Shown: positions 1 through 5,873 of the stretch, one piece after another
Layout of the letters: each line of letters starts with the position of its first letter
Numbering within the stretch: the first letter of the stretch is position 1
From: Porticoccus sp.
GTDB lineage: Bacteria > Pseudomonadota > Gammaproteobacteria > Pseudomonadales > Porticoccaceae
Length of the DNA stretch: 8,347 nucleotides
Assembly (NCBI GenBank): GCA_011049795.1
Contig: DRHD01000109.1
Span: 1-8,347, forward strand
Reading direction: 5' to 3'
Position numbers and translations under genes: made by a program
Notes under the pieces: model-generated
What the model was told of the DNA's origin: nothing
The model's input: the letters and a program-made list of their open reading frames with translations, nothing else
The model's database searches: none

Positions 1-1
1 G

Positions 2-157
2 ACAGCCCATGGTGATGTCCTGATATTCAGTGGTGAGGTTTCTACCTCTGCCGACTGGAATGGGATAGCCAATTACCTGAAGAAGAAGTACAAAGCCAAG
101 GCCGTCAAGTGGGTATCAGAACAAGACACGTCGCTGACAGACTTCTTGGATGTGTGA
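2..157 (+). CDS. C-terminal fragment of an unknown protein (5' end outside window)
   Basis: An open frame enters from the left edge and runs 51 codons to a TGA at 155-157. The fragment contains an LIFSGEVSTSADW segment followed by a lysine-rich helix-like stretch (YLKKKYKAKAVKW) and ends FLDV. No family is recognised. Its stop codon overlaps the ATG of the next gene (TGATG at 155-159). That arrangement is typical of translational coupling and is the main reason for believing this frame is real. The competing frame with a GTG at 109 overlaps this one and belongs to the next gene, where the later ATG at 157 is the better start. The start and most of the domain content lie outside the window. 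Confidence 0.6.
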   Translation, partial: TAHGDVLIFSGEVSTSADWNGIANYLKKKYKAKAVKWVSEQDTSLTDFLDV

Positions 158-354
158 TGCCTCAACCCAATGCAGTTTATGTGGATGGATACGGAGGGAT
201 TTTCAAAGTACAGTACTCAACGGCCTCCAAGGTCGTGGTTAATTGCAGTAGGAAAACTGACCCAGTATTCATCACACCAACAAGAGTCACTTTTAGATTG
301 AAGCTCTGGCGCACAATGATAAGGCAAAAGAAATTGTGGAAGCACCGTGCCTGA
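157..354 (+). CDS. Small hypothetical protein, 65 aa
   Basis: The product is 65 residues and basic toward its C-terminus, which ends in RTMIRQKKLWKHRA. No family, signal peptide or membrane helix is recognised. The middle (VYVDGYGGIFKVQYS and FITPTRVTFRLKLW) looks like alternating beta-strand sequence. I chose the ATG at 157 because it overlaps the upstream stop in a TGATG arrangement. A longer version from the GTG at 109 would add 16 residues but would overlap the preceding frame by 49 bases. Its 3' end overlaps the GTG start of the next gene by eight bases, so it sits inside a tightly packed operon. The function is unknown. Confidence 0.55.
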   Translation: MPQPNAVYVDGYGGIFKVQYSTASKVVVNCSRKTDPVFITPTRVTFRLKLWRTMIRQKKLWKHRA

Positions 355-1033
355 ACAGATACTACGTCCCGGCGTAGGTCGCAGAAGCAAGAAACTCTTC
401 GTCGATATTCCCAACCACAGTCTCTGGCTGATCCAAAAGATTGATCTGCTTGCCAAAGAACCATTCATTCGGTGCGTCAAACAGGAAGAACGGCAGTACA
501 AAATCGATCAGCTACGACAGGAGATTAACTGGGATCCAATTCCAGTGATGCTTGGGGTAGTGAATCACAAAGCTGTTGTCGCCCGCATCATTCAGACTAT
601 GGATTTAGAGCAGGCCAAGGCATTGATTAATAGTCTGGCGAGCCAGCGGGAGGCTGGTCCTATTTACGATGGCTTCCTGAGCAACGAACATGGGCGCCTG
701 TACCTGACCAGTAAGTCTTTAGGGTGGGGCTGGCGCCTTCAGAGAACAAAGCCGATCCATGGCCCCGGTAAGTTCTATGTCGAGAGATACAATTCACGTA
801 GGGTCCGACCCATTTCCGGCGATCAAGTTCACCTGTCAGTATATGCTTCCCTGCTCACACCGATCTCAACATTCATAGATTCACTATTACGGGATCTGGG
901 TAGCTTTGCTGACCCGTTCTCGCTACTGGACTTCAAGGTAAAGGGACAGGTCATTTATAGATACGTGGATGTCCCATTGAGAAATGTCCCGAAGCAATTG
1001 AGCTTACTTAATCAATTCACAAAGGAGGAATAA
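347..1033 (+). CDS. Hypothetical protein, 228 aa
   Basis: This is a soluble-looking protein of 228 residues with no motif I recognise. Visible segments are a basic N-terminus (LRPGVGRRSKKLF), a central helical part around residues 85-105 (TMDLEQAKALINSLASQR), a Gly/Trp-rich stretch near 125-129 (LGWGW), and a C-terminal part with LYAS-like and STFIDSLLRDLGSF helices. There is no signal peptide or transmembrane segment. The start is a GTG at 347 that overlaps the previous gene by eight bases and has only a weak purine-rich upstream site, so the exact start is less certain than the gene. It is followed after four bases by the next gene, whose ribosome binding site lies inside this gene's last codons. 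Function unknown. Confidence 0.7.
   Translation: MPEQILRPGVGRRSKKLFVDIPNHSLWLIQKIDLLAKEPFIRCVKQEERQYKIDQLRQEINWDPIPVMLGVVNHKAVVARIIQTMDLEQAKALINSLASQREAGPIYDGFLSNEHGRLYLTSKSLGWGWRLQRTKPIHGPGKFYVERYNSRRVRPISGDQVHLSVYASLLTPISTFIDSLLRDLGSFADPFSLLDFKVKGQVIYRYVDVPLRNVPKQLSLLNQFTKEE
1021..1030 (+). promoter_or_regulatory. Strong Shine-Dalgarno site for the 1038 gene
   Basis: AAAGGAGGAA lies nine bases before the ATG at 1038 and is a near-perfect match to the bacterial anti-Shine-Dalgarno complement. It overlaps the last codons of the upstream gene. This fixes 1038, rather than the in-frame ATG at 1044, as the likely start. Confidence 0.8.
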
Positions 1034-1037
1034 TCAT

Positions 1038-1364
1038 ATGCCAATGCCAGAGAAGTGTAAGACCTGTGAAAATCGTGACCAATGCACGAAAGAAATGGAG
1101 GGCTTCCGAGGGTTCATGACGGACTCAAACAAGAGTTCACCAGAGAAAATACAAAAGCTAGCATTGCTGTACTTGCTAACCACTAGGCCAGAGTTCACAG
1201 CGTTCTTGAGAAAGCATGCGGTCGAGGTCGAGGCGATTTATAACCTCATCACAGACAAGCAGGTGCATGTAATGGAGGCACATATAGTTTCGACAGCCAC
1301 AATGGCCATGGCTGAAGCTCTTATGGGCTTTGGAACAGAGCCAGAGGAGGGTGCCAATGCGTAA
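1038..1364 (+). CDS. Small CxxC-containing hypothetical protein, 108 aa
   Basis: A 108-residue protein that opens with a cysteine cluster C7-x2-C10-x5-C16 (CKTCENRDQC), which could hold a metal together with another ligand. The rest is predicted mostly helical (SSPEKIQKLALLYLLTTRPEFTAFLRKHAVEVEAI broken at its prolines, then HVMEAHIVSTATMAMAEALM), with an acidic tail. No known family is recognised. The cysteine cluster is not the CPxC/WxCxxC plan of the downstream array, so I do not count it as a member. The gene has the best ribosome binding site in the window and its stop overlaps the ATG of the GP88-like gene (ATGCGTAA at 1357-1364). The two are likely co-translated and may work together, which is inference from position only. 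Confidence 0.75.
   Translation: MPMPEKCKTCENRDQCTKEMEGFRGFMTDSNKSSPEKIQKLALLYLLTTRPEFTAFLRKHAVEVEAIYNLITDKQVHVMEAHIVSTATMAMAEALMGFGTEPEEGANA
1344..1351 (+). promoter_or_regulatory. Shine-Dalgarno site deciding the GP88-like start
   Basis: GAGGAGGG lies six bases before the ATG at 1357. It supports 1357 as the start in preference to the in-frame TTG at 1330, which has no comparable site. Confidence 0.75.
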
Positions 1365-2016
1365 AGACTTCTTCAGCACAGGCAATAAGAAGTACAAGCA
1401 TTACGGCAGGAAGCTTCTGACCTTTGGACTGCCTGCCCACCGTTCTCGATCTGGATTATTTACCTGTCCTGGAGCAGGCAAATGCATAATCGGATGCTAC
1501 GCACAACAGGGCTGGTATCGTTCCAGCAGAGTCAGGGACGTACAAGAAGAAAGGCTCAAGCTGGCACGTTCAGGGGAGAAGATGGTTGATACCCTGCATG
1601 CCGAACTGTGCAGGCGCAAGCCCAAGTTCGTCAGGATACATGACAGTGGGGATTTCTTTGACAGTGAGTATCTGGAAAGGTGGATCAAGCTGGCATTGAT
1701 GCACCCTGAAATGACGTTCTTCACCTATTCAAAAATGGTCCCAATGATTATGGCAAGGACCAATGCCCCGAGTAATCTCTGGCATCCCATGCCACCCAAT
1801 CTATATATCGTATTATCAGAGGGAGGAATCTGGGACCATTTAATTAACCAAGACCAGGATCTATTCGCACGGGTATTCAAGAACAACAATCAATTACGGC
1901 GAGCAGGCTTTGTGAATGGTGGCACCGATGATCTCAAACTGATCCTGAAAGGCCATAAGAAAATAGGGCTGGTATATCACGGGTACAATAACCGCAGGTT
2001 CGATACCAGCCATTAA
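1357..2016 (+). CDS. Phage GP88-family protein (radical-SAM-like cysteine motif), 219 aa
   Basis: The product resembles the phage GP88 family (gene product 88, found in many tailed phages and of unknown function). Near the N-terminus is TCPGAGKCIIGCYAQQG with C37-x5-C43-x3-C47, a cysteine spacing reminiscent of an iron-sulfur site. Further in is RIHDSGDFFDSEYLERW at 93-109, the other hallmark of the family, followed by a FFTYSKM strand and a PPNLYIVLSEGG segment. The length of 219 residues fits the family as I remember it. The family has been described as radical-SAM-like, but activity cannot be shown here. The start at 1357 is set by a strong ribosome binding site and an eight-base overlap with the upstream CxxC gene. 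Family assignment is from motif memory, not from a search. Confidence 0.8.
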   Translation: MRKDFFSTGNKKYKHYGRKLLTFGLPAHRSRSGLFTCPGAGKCIIGCYAQQGWYRSSRVRDVQEERLKLARSGEKMVDTLHAELCRRKPKFVRIHDSGDFFDSEYLERWIKLALMHPEMTFFTYSKMVPMIMARTNAPSNLWHPMPPNLYIVLSEGGIWDHLINQDQDLFARVFKNNNQLRRAGFVNGGTDDLKLILKGHKKIGLVYHGYNNRRFDTSH

Positions 2017-2027
2017 CATAGACTCCT

Positions 2028-2035
2028 GGAGGTGA
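2028..2035 (+). promoter_or_regulatory. Shine-Dalgarno site for the 2040 gene
   Basis: GGAGGTGA lies just before the ATG at 2040, with seven bases between GGAGG and ATG. It is a full match to the anti-Shine-Dalgarno complement in the short 23-base gap after the GP88-like gene. Confidence 0.8.
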
Positions 2036-2039
2036 GCTA

Positions 2040-2744
2040 ATGATTAATCCAATTGAAGAACCAGAAAGCCCGTGGCTCTTAGTTAATCCAAGCCCTTATC
2101 AATTCTCTCAGACTTTCTATCTGACAGGCAGTAACCGAAGTTTTATTCAAAGTTTTATTCGAAAGACTTCTTTCCGAGTAATTGCCATGCTGATTAACCA
2201 CCCACAGCAATTCGTCATACACCACGGGTTTCTATATCATCAGAACGCCTGCTATATCTCTGCCAGATTTACTGCCAATACCCGCCGCAGGAGAACCTGT
2301 CGGTTCAGCATAGTGATTAACAGAGCAGACATCATAGACCCTTTTGTTTGGGCAACCGAAGATCCCAAAGAATTGATCTTCGAACTGCTGGCTGATCTCA
2401 GCACCCGTAAAAGCTTGCTGAAAGGCACAGTTAAAAGGGAGCATACCTTTGTCACAGTGGACGAGCGATACTATGTCAAGCCACCCAATAGTATTAATCA
2501 TCATGCGGTCGCAGTCTTTACTTGCAAGGAATTACCGGGGGTTCAATTCAAGTTGGACAAAACCCTTGATGGAAGCCCACCATTTTATGAACTCAGAACC
2601 ATGGACAATGTCCGTATTCAGGTATACGGCAAGGACTATTGGAGTGGGGTGGTCCTCAACAAATGTATCTCATGGCACAAGGCATTCACTATCGCCAGGA
2701 TCTACGCCATTGGTTACTTGCGAAAGAACAATCCAGTAACATAA
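2040..2744 (+). CDS. Hypothetical protein, 234 aa, distant paralogue of the 2772 product
   Basis: An unrecognised protein of 234 residues without signal peptide or membrane helix. A basic run (NTRRRRTCRF, about 80-89) precedes a distinctive block, RADIIDPFVW at 95-104 and ELIFELLADL at 111-120. The same block occurs in the next gene's product as RASVIDPTMW and FAIELLEDV. A second shared element is LDGSPPFYEL at 176-185, matching LNGSPHLDM there. The two neighbours therefore appear to be an old tandem duplication. This copy carries an extra C-terminal part of roughly 50 residues (VRIQVYGKDYWSGVV onward). It has a strong ribosome binding site and sits in the operon between the GP88-like gene and its paralogue. 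Function unknown. Confidence 0.75.
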   Translation: MINPIEEPESPWLLVNPSPYQFSQTFYLTGSNRSFIQSFIRKTSFRVIAMLINHPQQFVIHHGFLYHQNACYISARFTANTRRRRTCRFSIVINRADIIDPFVWATEDPKELIFELLADLSTRKSLLKGTVKREHTFVTVDERYYVKPPNSINHHAVAVFTCKELPGVQFKLDKTLDGSPPFYELRTMDNVRIQVYGKDYWSGVVLNKCISWHKAFTIARIYAIGYLRKNNPVT

Positions 2745-2755
2745 CTTCTCATCTC

Positions 2756-2760
2756 GGAGG
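2756..2760 (+). promoter_or_regulatory. Shine-Dalgarno site for the 2772 gene
   Basis: GGAGG lies eleven bases before the ATG at 2772, in a 27-base gap. The spacing is slightly long but there is no better start nearby. Confidence 0.6.
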
Positions 2761-2771
2761 TATCATAAACT

Positions 2772-3245
2772 ATGGATACTTATTATAGTTTTAATAGAGG
2801 ACTGTGGAAGGTCGTGAACAACTTCATCATGACCGAACTCAGTGAGGACGCGGTTTCTACTGGCTTTGTCAGAGACCCAACCAACAGCCAGATATTCAAT
2901 TTCCTTGTACGCCCTACAGAAATTCATTGGGTTGAGCGTGGCGTATCGTGTGCCACTATCTATTTCAAAGCCACTGCCAACCATCTCCCTGAGAATTTCG
3001 ATAGTCAGGGGCGCAAGACATATTCACATACCTTCCTGCGGGCATCGGTAATTGACCCGACCATGTGGTACCTACCTGTTGAAGATGGCCGTGGCTTTGC
3101 AATTGAATTGCTGGAAGATGTACGCCAACGGTGGAACCTGCAAATGGCAAGTGGCAAACGCATGTTCAAGAATGAGGACCCATTAAATGGCTCACCGCAT
3201 TTGGACATGAGTGATGCCGAGAAAGAGATGCCATGGCTCAAGTGA
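2772..3245 (+). CDS. Hypothetical protein, 157 aa, distant paralogue of the 2040 product
   Basis: A 157-residue soluble-looking protein of unknown function. Residues about 58-70 (GVSCATIYFKATA) and 90-117 (RASVIDPTMW, then FAIELLEDV) align with residues about 69-120 of the preceding protein. LNGSPHLDM near 138-146 matches its LDGSPPFYEL. It lacks the C-terminal extension of that neighbour and ends in an acidic tail, EKEMPWLK. The last thirteen bases overlap the start of the first gene of the cysteine-rich array. This physically links the upstream operon to the array and suggests one transcript. No catalytic motif is visible. Confidence 0.75.
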   Translation: MDTYYSFNRGLWKVVNNFIMTELSEDAVSTGFVRDPTNSQIFNFLVRPTEIHWVERGVSCATIYFKATANHLPENFDSQGRKTYSHTFLRASVIDPTMWYLPVEDGRGFAIELLEDVRQRWNLQMASGKRMFKNEDPLNGSPHLDMSDAEKEMPWLK

Positions 3246-3508
3246 CTAGGGGGTCCAGCGCACACAGGGGAGGCACGAGCCACTCATCCTTCACTTATGT
3301 TCAATATTCGAACGGAAGATTAATCTTTTCTGCTCCCTACTGTCCTAAGTGTGGAAGCAATGTCTTTGTGATGACAATGGGATATTCCTCTTTCATCTTA
3401 ATGGACCCGCTTTTTCGATGGAGTTGTCAAGATTGCAAAGTCTGGTTTCGAATACCAGAGCAGAGCCACATCGTAATCAATACTGGCAAAGGATTCATAC
3501 GAATATGA
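3233..3508 (+). CDS. Cysteine-rich array member 1 (form A), 91 aa
   Basis: First member of the zinc-ribbon-like array. C37-P-K-C40-G-S begins the core, then a linker of about 24 residues, then W63-S-C65-Q-D-C68 followed by VWFRIPEQSHI with H79, and a GFIRI end. The two C-x2-C pairs are spaced as in treble-clef or zinc-ribbon folds, so binding of one zinc is inferred. There is no DnaJ-like tail. The start at 3233 overlaps the preceding gene by thirteen bases and has only a weak site (GAGAAAGAG) before it. The GTG at 3242 is an alternative start. As the head of the array, this gene would set translation entry for the coupled genes behind it. The role is unknown; nucleic-acid or protein binding are both plausible for such a fold. 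Confidence 0.75.
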   Translation: MAQVTRGSSAHRGGTSHSSFTYVQYSNGRLIFSAPYCPKCGSNVFVMTMGYSSFILMDPLFRWSCQDCKVWFRIPEQSHIVINTGKGFIRI

Positions 3509-3540
3509 AACAAGGATTCTCTATGAAACAAGGATTCTCT
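3505..3540 (+). repeat. Exact 18-bp tandem duplication at a start codon
   Basis: The 18-base unit ATGAAACAAGGATTCTCT occurs twice without a mismatch (3505-3522 and 3523-3540). It duplicates the start codon and six residues, MKQGFS, in frame. Perfect identity suggests a recent slippage or duplication event. Confidence 0.95.
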
Positions 3541-3771
3541 CGGAATCATTTCAGGTACGTAACATATATAGGGACTTCTTTAATCCAAGGGGAACCCCAG
3601 TGTCCTATATGCAGGAAGAATAATAAGGTTATTCTCACAGTCCCAGCCCATAAGAGGGGCGATATATATCAGAACGAAGGGACTACCTGGGACTGTGATC
3701 GGTATGAGGTTTGGTTCCATACACCACGAGAATGCATTCGCTATTCAGATGCAGGATTCGTGAGACTATGA
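3505..3771 (+). CDS. Cysteine-rich array member 2 (form A, degenerate zinc site), 88 aa
   Basis: The start overlaps the previous stop as ATGA. The N-terminus MKQGFSMKQGFS comes from an exact 18-base tandem duplication (3505-3540), so a second in-frame ATG at 3523 could also be used. The core has C33-P-I-C36 and W62-D-C64-D-R-Y67. Position 67 is a cysteine in every other form A member, and tyrosine differs from it by one base (TAT for TGT). The usual PEQSHI element is PRECI here, with C77 near the place of the conserved histidine. Either this copy has lost a standard metal site or it uses C77 as a replacement ligand. It ends GFVRL. The reading frame is intact, so I call it a gene rather than a pseudogene. 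Confidence 0.75.
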   Translation: MKQGFSMKQGFSRNHFRYVTYIGTSLIQGEPQCPICRKNNKVILTVPAHKRGDIYQNEGTTWDCDRYEVWFHTPRECIRYSDAGFVRL

Positions 3772-4118
3772 AAAAAAGAAAGCCGCCGAGCAAATACTTT
3801 CTGGCTTATGTCCAACGACTGAACAAGAAGGACACAATGATCAATCGCCTTATGTCCCAACATCCAATAGGTATTCATGACAAATCATTTGTTTCCAGAC
3901 CATCATGTCCCCGCTGTCAATCCAAACATACTATCCACATGGCTCGGAGTAGTGATTCGTTTATAGGCAAGAGGGATGTTTGGATGTGCTGTGTACGTCG
4001 TTGTCACTCTCACTTTTCTATTCAAGCCCATAGGCAAAGACATACTCTCTGCATGTTCTGTTATGGATATGGCTTTATCTGTAGTCACTGTTTCGGTAAG
4101 GGATGGGTGAGACTATGA
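3768..4118 (+). CDS. Cysteine-rich array member 3 (form B with DnaJ-like knuckle), 116 aa
   Basis: First member with the longer architecture. A basic N-terminus with SKYFLAYVQRLNK at 8-20 precedes the core FVSRPSCPRCQSKHT with C47 and C50. The second pair is spaced C74-x4-C79 instead of C-x2-C. R-Q-R-H92 is followed by a knuckle C95-x2-C98-Y-G-Y-G...C105-x2-C108-F-G-K-G-W-V-R-L. The CxxCxGxG repeats resemble the zinc-binding knuckles of DnaJ/Hsp40, but there is no J domain and only two repeats. Two metal sites are likely. Its closest relatives are members 5870 and 6857, which share the RK-x-P...LNR N-terminus. It sits between form A genes and is joined to both neighbours by ATGA overlaps. Confidence 0.8.
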   Translation: MKKRKPPSKYFLAYVQRLNKKDTMINRLMSQHPIGIHDKSFVSRPSCPRCQSKHTIHMARSSDSFIGKRDVWMCCVRRCHSHFSIQAHRQRHTLCMFCYGYGFICSHCFGKGWVRL

Positions 4119-4402
4119 AACGTCGAACCGGGAGCCATTACTTCTCCGCTCTTGTTCAGTATATAGACATGGATTTAATCATTGACCATCCTCATTGTCC
4201 CTGCTGTGGATTATCTACGCGAGTATTTTACGCCAATGAAGCTGCAATTCCTCAGAGCTTTCCGTTCGTTAGCCCATACAGAACTCAATCGCTTTGGGAT
4301 TGTGATTCATGTCAGGTATCTTTCTATACCCCACAGCAAAGCCACATCGTTCTCAGGCATAAGGGTGACAACAACCATGGGCATAGGTGGATGAGACTAT
4401 GA
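4115..4402 (+). CDS. Cysteine-rich array member 4 (form A), 95 aa
   Basis: The core starts LIIDHPHCPCCG with C28, C30 and C31. The linker holds a proline/aromatic stretch (SFPFVSPYR), followed by W61-D-C63-D-S-C66-Q-V-S-F and TPQQSHI with H77. The extra cysteine C30 in the first pair (CPCC) is unusual in this family. After H77 comes a histidine- and glycine-rich run (RHKGDNNHGH) before the closing RWMRL, which replaces the usual GF/GW. I used the ATG at 4115, which overlaps the previous stop, rather than the ATG at 4103 that lies inside the upstream coding region. The sequence before it (GGATGGGTGAGACT) is both the GW-V-R-L codons of the upstream protein and a plausible ribosome binding site. 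Confidence 0.8.
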   Translation: MKRRTGSHYFSALVQYIDMDLIIDHPHCPCCGLSTRVFYANEAAIPQSFPFVSPYRTQSLWDCDSCQVSFYTPQQSHIVLRHKGDNNHGHRWMRL

Positions 4403-4767
4403 AACATCGAGATGTCAGCATATCTTATGCGCTAAAGGTACGCTACGCAGGTACGGCATTCATTCAGGATGAGCCTAAGTGTCCCGTATGTCATCAGACT
4501 GACCATATATTCACGGCTGGGATTCGAGGGATACAAGGCTCTCTACCTATAAGATTGACCAACGTCCCTATAATAAGATTGACCAACGTCCCAGTGAAAG
4601 GCTTCAGGCCTTTCAAACAGCGTGTAGGGACTGGGGCGTTATGTCCCAAACGATACGTTCAGCGTTGGGATTGTGACCTGTGCAATACATCATTCACTAC
4701 GCCAGAGCAGAGCCATATTGTATTAACCGAAGGGGATCATTCCCGAAGGGGGTTCATCAGACTATGA
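4399..4767 (+). CDS. Cysteine-rich array member 5 (form A with expanded linker), 122 aa
   Basis: The longest form A member. C28-P-V-C31 opens the core and W90-D-C92-D-L-C95 closes it, with TPEQSHI (H106) and GFIRL at the end. The linker between the cysteine pairs is about 60 residues, roughly twice that of its relatives. It contains an eight-residue repeat, IRLTNVPI then IRLTNVPV (51-66), encoded by a near-exact 24-base tandem duplication. A further C82 (ALCPKRYVQRW) lies in the linker just ahead of the second pair. The start codon is inside the previous stop (ATGA). The expansion affects only the linker and keeps the metal ligands, which suggests the linker is a tolerant or variable surface loop. 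Confidence 0.8.
   Translation: MKHRDVSISYALKVRYAGTAFIQDEPKCPVCHQTDHIFTAGIRGIQGSLPIRLTNVPIIRLTNVPVKGFRPFKQRVGTGALCPKRYVQRWDCDLCNTSFTTPEQSHIVLTEGDHSRRGFIRL
4549..4592 (+). repeat. In-frame 24-bp tandem duplication in a linker
   Basis: Twenty identical bases at 4549-4568 recur at 4573-4592, giving a period of 24. It encodes the peptide repeat IRLTNVPI/IRLTNVPV in the linker of member 5. The unit length keeps the frame. Confidence 0.95.
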
Positions 4768-5024
4768 GAAAAACAATGGGAGGCAGCATCGGCAAACATA
4801 TGAATTATCTGGGCGTCAGTCTTATATCTGATACCCCTAAGTGTCCTAGCTGTGGATCGTCTAAGCATGTATTTCTTGTGATCGATATCGGGATCGGGAT
4901 AATGATGCCACACGCTGGACCTAGAAGATCAAAAACCTATTGGCACTGTGAAACTTGCCTGGTATATTTCCAGACTCCAGAGCAATGCCACATCAAAACC
5001 TCTGAAGGATTCATGCGGCTATGA
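4764..5024 (+). CDS. Cysteine-rich array member 6 (form A), 86 aa
   Basis: The shortest form A member. SDTPKCPSCGSSKHVF gives C27 and C30, and Y59-W60-H-C62-E-T-C65-L-V-Y-F gives the second pair. The motif TPEQCHI carries both C75 and H76 where relatives have SH. The linker is hydrophobic (VFLVIDIGIGIMM) and includes a six-base tandem repeat at 4887-4898. It ends GFMRL. I use the ATG at 4764, inside the previous stop codon. Upstream in-frame starts lie wholly within the neighbour's coding region and would extend it with out-of-family sequence. The TPEQCHI variant offers a natural intermediate toward the PRECI motif in member 2. Confidence 0.8.
   Translation: MRKTMGGSIGKHMNYLGVSLISDTPKCPSCGSSKHVFLVIDIGIGIMMPHAGPRRSKTYWHCETCLVYFQTPEQCHIKTSEGFMRL
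4887..4898 (+). repeat. Six-base tandem repeat in member 6 linker
   Basis: ATCGGG occurs twice in a row and encodes part of DIGIGI in the linker. It is short and could be chance. It is listed because it falls in the same linker position as the larger duplication in member 5. Confidence 0.6.
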
Positions 5025-5311
5025 GTTATCCATACCGCCTTGTTGAGTACAAAGAGTATCGGCTGATCATTGATGAGCCTGTGTGTCCCGAGTGCCATTC
5101 TAAAAAGAACGTTAAGCCGATACCTCTTATGGATATAGATGGACTGATGCTGATAAGTACCCTGGCCAATAAAGCGAGTCCACATCTCCTGAGAGTGAAT
5201 GCCAGATGGGAATGTGACACCTGTGGAATTTGGTTCGATACACCGAACCAGAGTCACATTAGATTCTCAAGTCTGGATAGAGGATTAGGCAGGAGGTTCA
5301 TGCGGATATGA
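5021..5311 (+). CDS. Cysteine-rich array member 7 (form A), 96 aa
   Basis: A clear form A protein. Y5-R-L-V-E-Y precedes LIIDEPVCPECHSKKNV with C22 and C25, then a linker of about 39 residues (IPLMDIDGLMLISTLANK), W63-E-C65-D-T-C68-G-I-W-F, and TPNQSHI with H79. It ends LGRRFMRI. There is no DnaJ-like tail. The DEP-x-CP-x-C start of the core is shared almost exactly with member 5, marking these as close relatives. The ATG lies inside the preceding stop and the stop contains the next ATG. It is the last form A gene before a run of six genes that all carry the knuckle. Confidence 0.8.
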   Translation: MSYPYRLVEYKEYRLIIDEPVCPECHSKKNVKPIPLMDIDGLMLISTLANKASPHLLRVNARWECDTCGIWFDTPNQSHIRFSSLDRGLGRRFMRI

Positions 5312-5661
5312 GAAGCCAAGCACATCAGAATCTAGTCCTCCGTGCTGCCAAGCTCAATGAAAATGAATTCATTGCTAAAAGAAATGGCGTGTTCTGGATA
5401 GGTAATCGTGGTGGTCAATTCCTTTCCCGGCCTAAATGCCCTCACTGCCTATCTAGATTCACATATCTGGTAGTCGTTGATGTTCCGTTAAGACGTAGGA
5501 TCATGGACGAATGGCGCTGTGGAATAAGAGAATGCCGAAGGGTATTCGATGTCATGCCTATAGATCAAAGGCATACAGCTTGTACTGCCTGTCATGGCCG
5601 TGGGGTATTTCCTACTGGTACTTGCAGCTTTTGTTCTGGCAGGGGATGGTGGCGGCGATGA
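5308..5661 (+). CDS. Cysteine-rich array member 8 (form B), 117 aa
   Basis: NLVLRAAKLNENEF leads into VFWIGNRGGQFLSRPKCPHCLSRFT in separate segments, giving C44 and C47. Then follow DEWRC71-x4-C76 and RRVF, D-Q-R-H89-T-A-C92-T-A-C95-H-G-R-G, and C106-S-F-C109-S-G-R-G-W-W-R-R. The knuckle is the most DnaJ-like of the set, with two clean CxxCxGRG units. It is strikingly similar to member 11 at 6235: both have WIGNRG, LSR, SRFT, DEW-x-C and QRHTAC. The two are the closest paralogous pair in the window. It overlaps both neighbours by ATGA. No J domain or other catalytic region is present, so a chaperone role should not be assumed. Confidence 0.85.
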   Translation: MRSQAHQNLVLRAAKLNENEFIAKRNGVFWIGNRGGQFLSRPKCPHCLSRFTYLVVVDVPLRRRIMDEWRCGIRECRRVFDVMPIDQRHTACTACHGRGVFPTGTCSFCSGRGWWRR

Positions 5662-5873
5662 TGAAAGAAGAAAACATCCGGTGCGAGGATTGCGGGTGTA
5701 ACTCTAGAAAGGTAGTCGAAACTTCAACGCTTAAATACTTTACGTGCATAACCTGTATGCACATGAACGTGCGCCAGCAACAAGTACATACCCGCTGCAT
5801 CTGTCAGGGAACCTTCTTGATACCTAGAATCTCATGCCGTAGCTGTAATGGCAAAGGATGGTTTCGAACATGA
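5658..5873 (+). CDS. Cysteine-rich array member 9 (form C, compact), 71 aa
   Basis: The smallest member, made of little more than metal ligands. C9-E-D-C12-G-C14 is followed by F28-T-C30-I-T-C33, Q-Q-V-H44-T-R-C47-I-C49-Q-G, and C60-R-S-C63-N-G-K-G-W-F-R-T. It lacks the N-terminal LNR segment of form B and begins almost at the first cysteine pair. The third pair is CxC rather than CxxC. The start is ATGATG at 5658-5663. The first ATG overlaps the previous stop and fits the array pattern, but the second, directly adjacent, is equally possible. Eight or nine cysteines in 71 residues make two zinc ions likely. Confidence 0.75.
   Translation: MMKEENIRCEDCGCNSRKVVETSTLKYFTCITCMHMNVRQQQVHTRCICQGTFLIPRISCRSCNGKGWFRT

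Noticed and set aside
177..501. Two open frames on the minus strand across 177-501
   Set aside because: They lie antisense to the better-supported + strand genes, have no ribosome binding site or family motif, and break the one-strand layout.
1038..1364. The small CxxC protein as a member of the array family
   Set aside because: It has only one cysteine cluster (C-x2-C-x5-C) and lacks the W-x-C pair, Q-x-H element and G-W-x-R end.
2232..2504. Minus-strand open frames antisense to the 2040 gene
   Set aside because: No motif and no start signal; they are shadows of a gene that has a strong ribosome binding site and a paralogue next door.
4937..5257. A 106-codon minus-strand frame over members 6 and 7
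   Set aside because: The + strand proteins here have full family motifs; the reverse frame shows no recognisable features.
3233..5311. Transposase zinc-finger genes of the IS1 InsA type
   Set aside because: CPxC followed by CxxC is similar, but no catalytic transposase gene, terminal inverted repeats or helix-turn-helix segment was seen, and many copies lie in one coupled operon.
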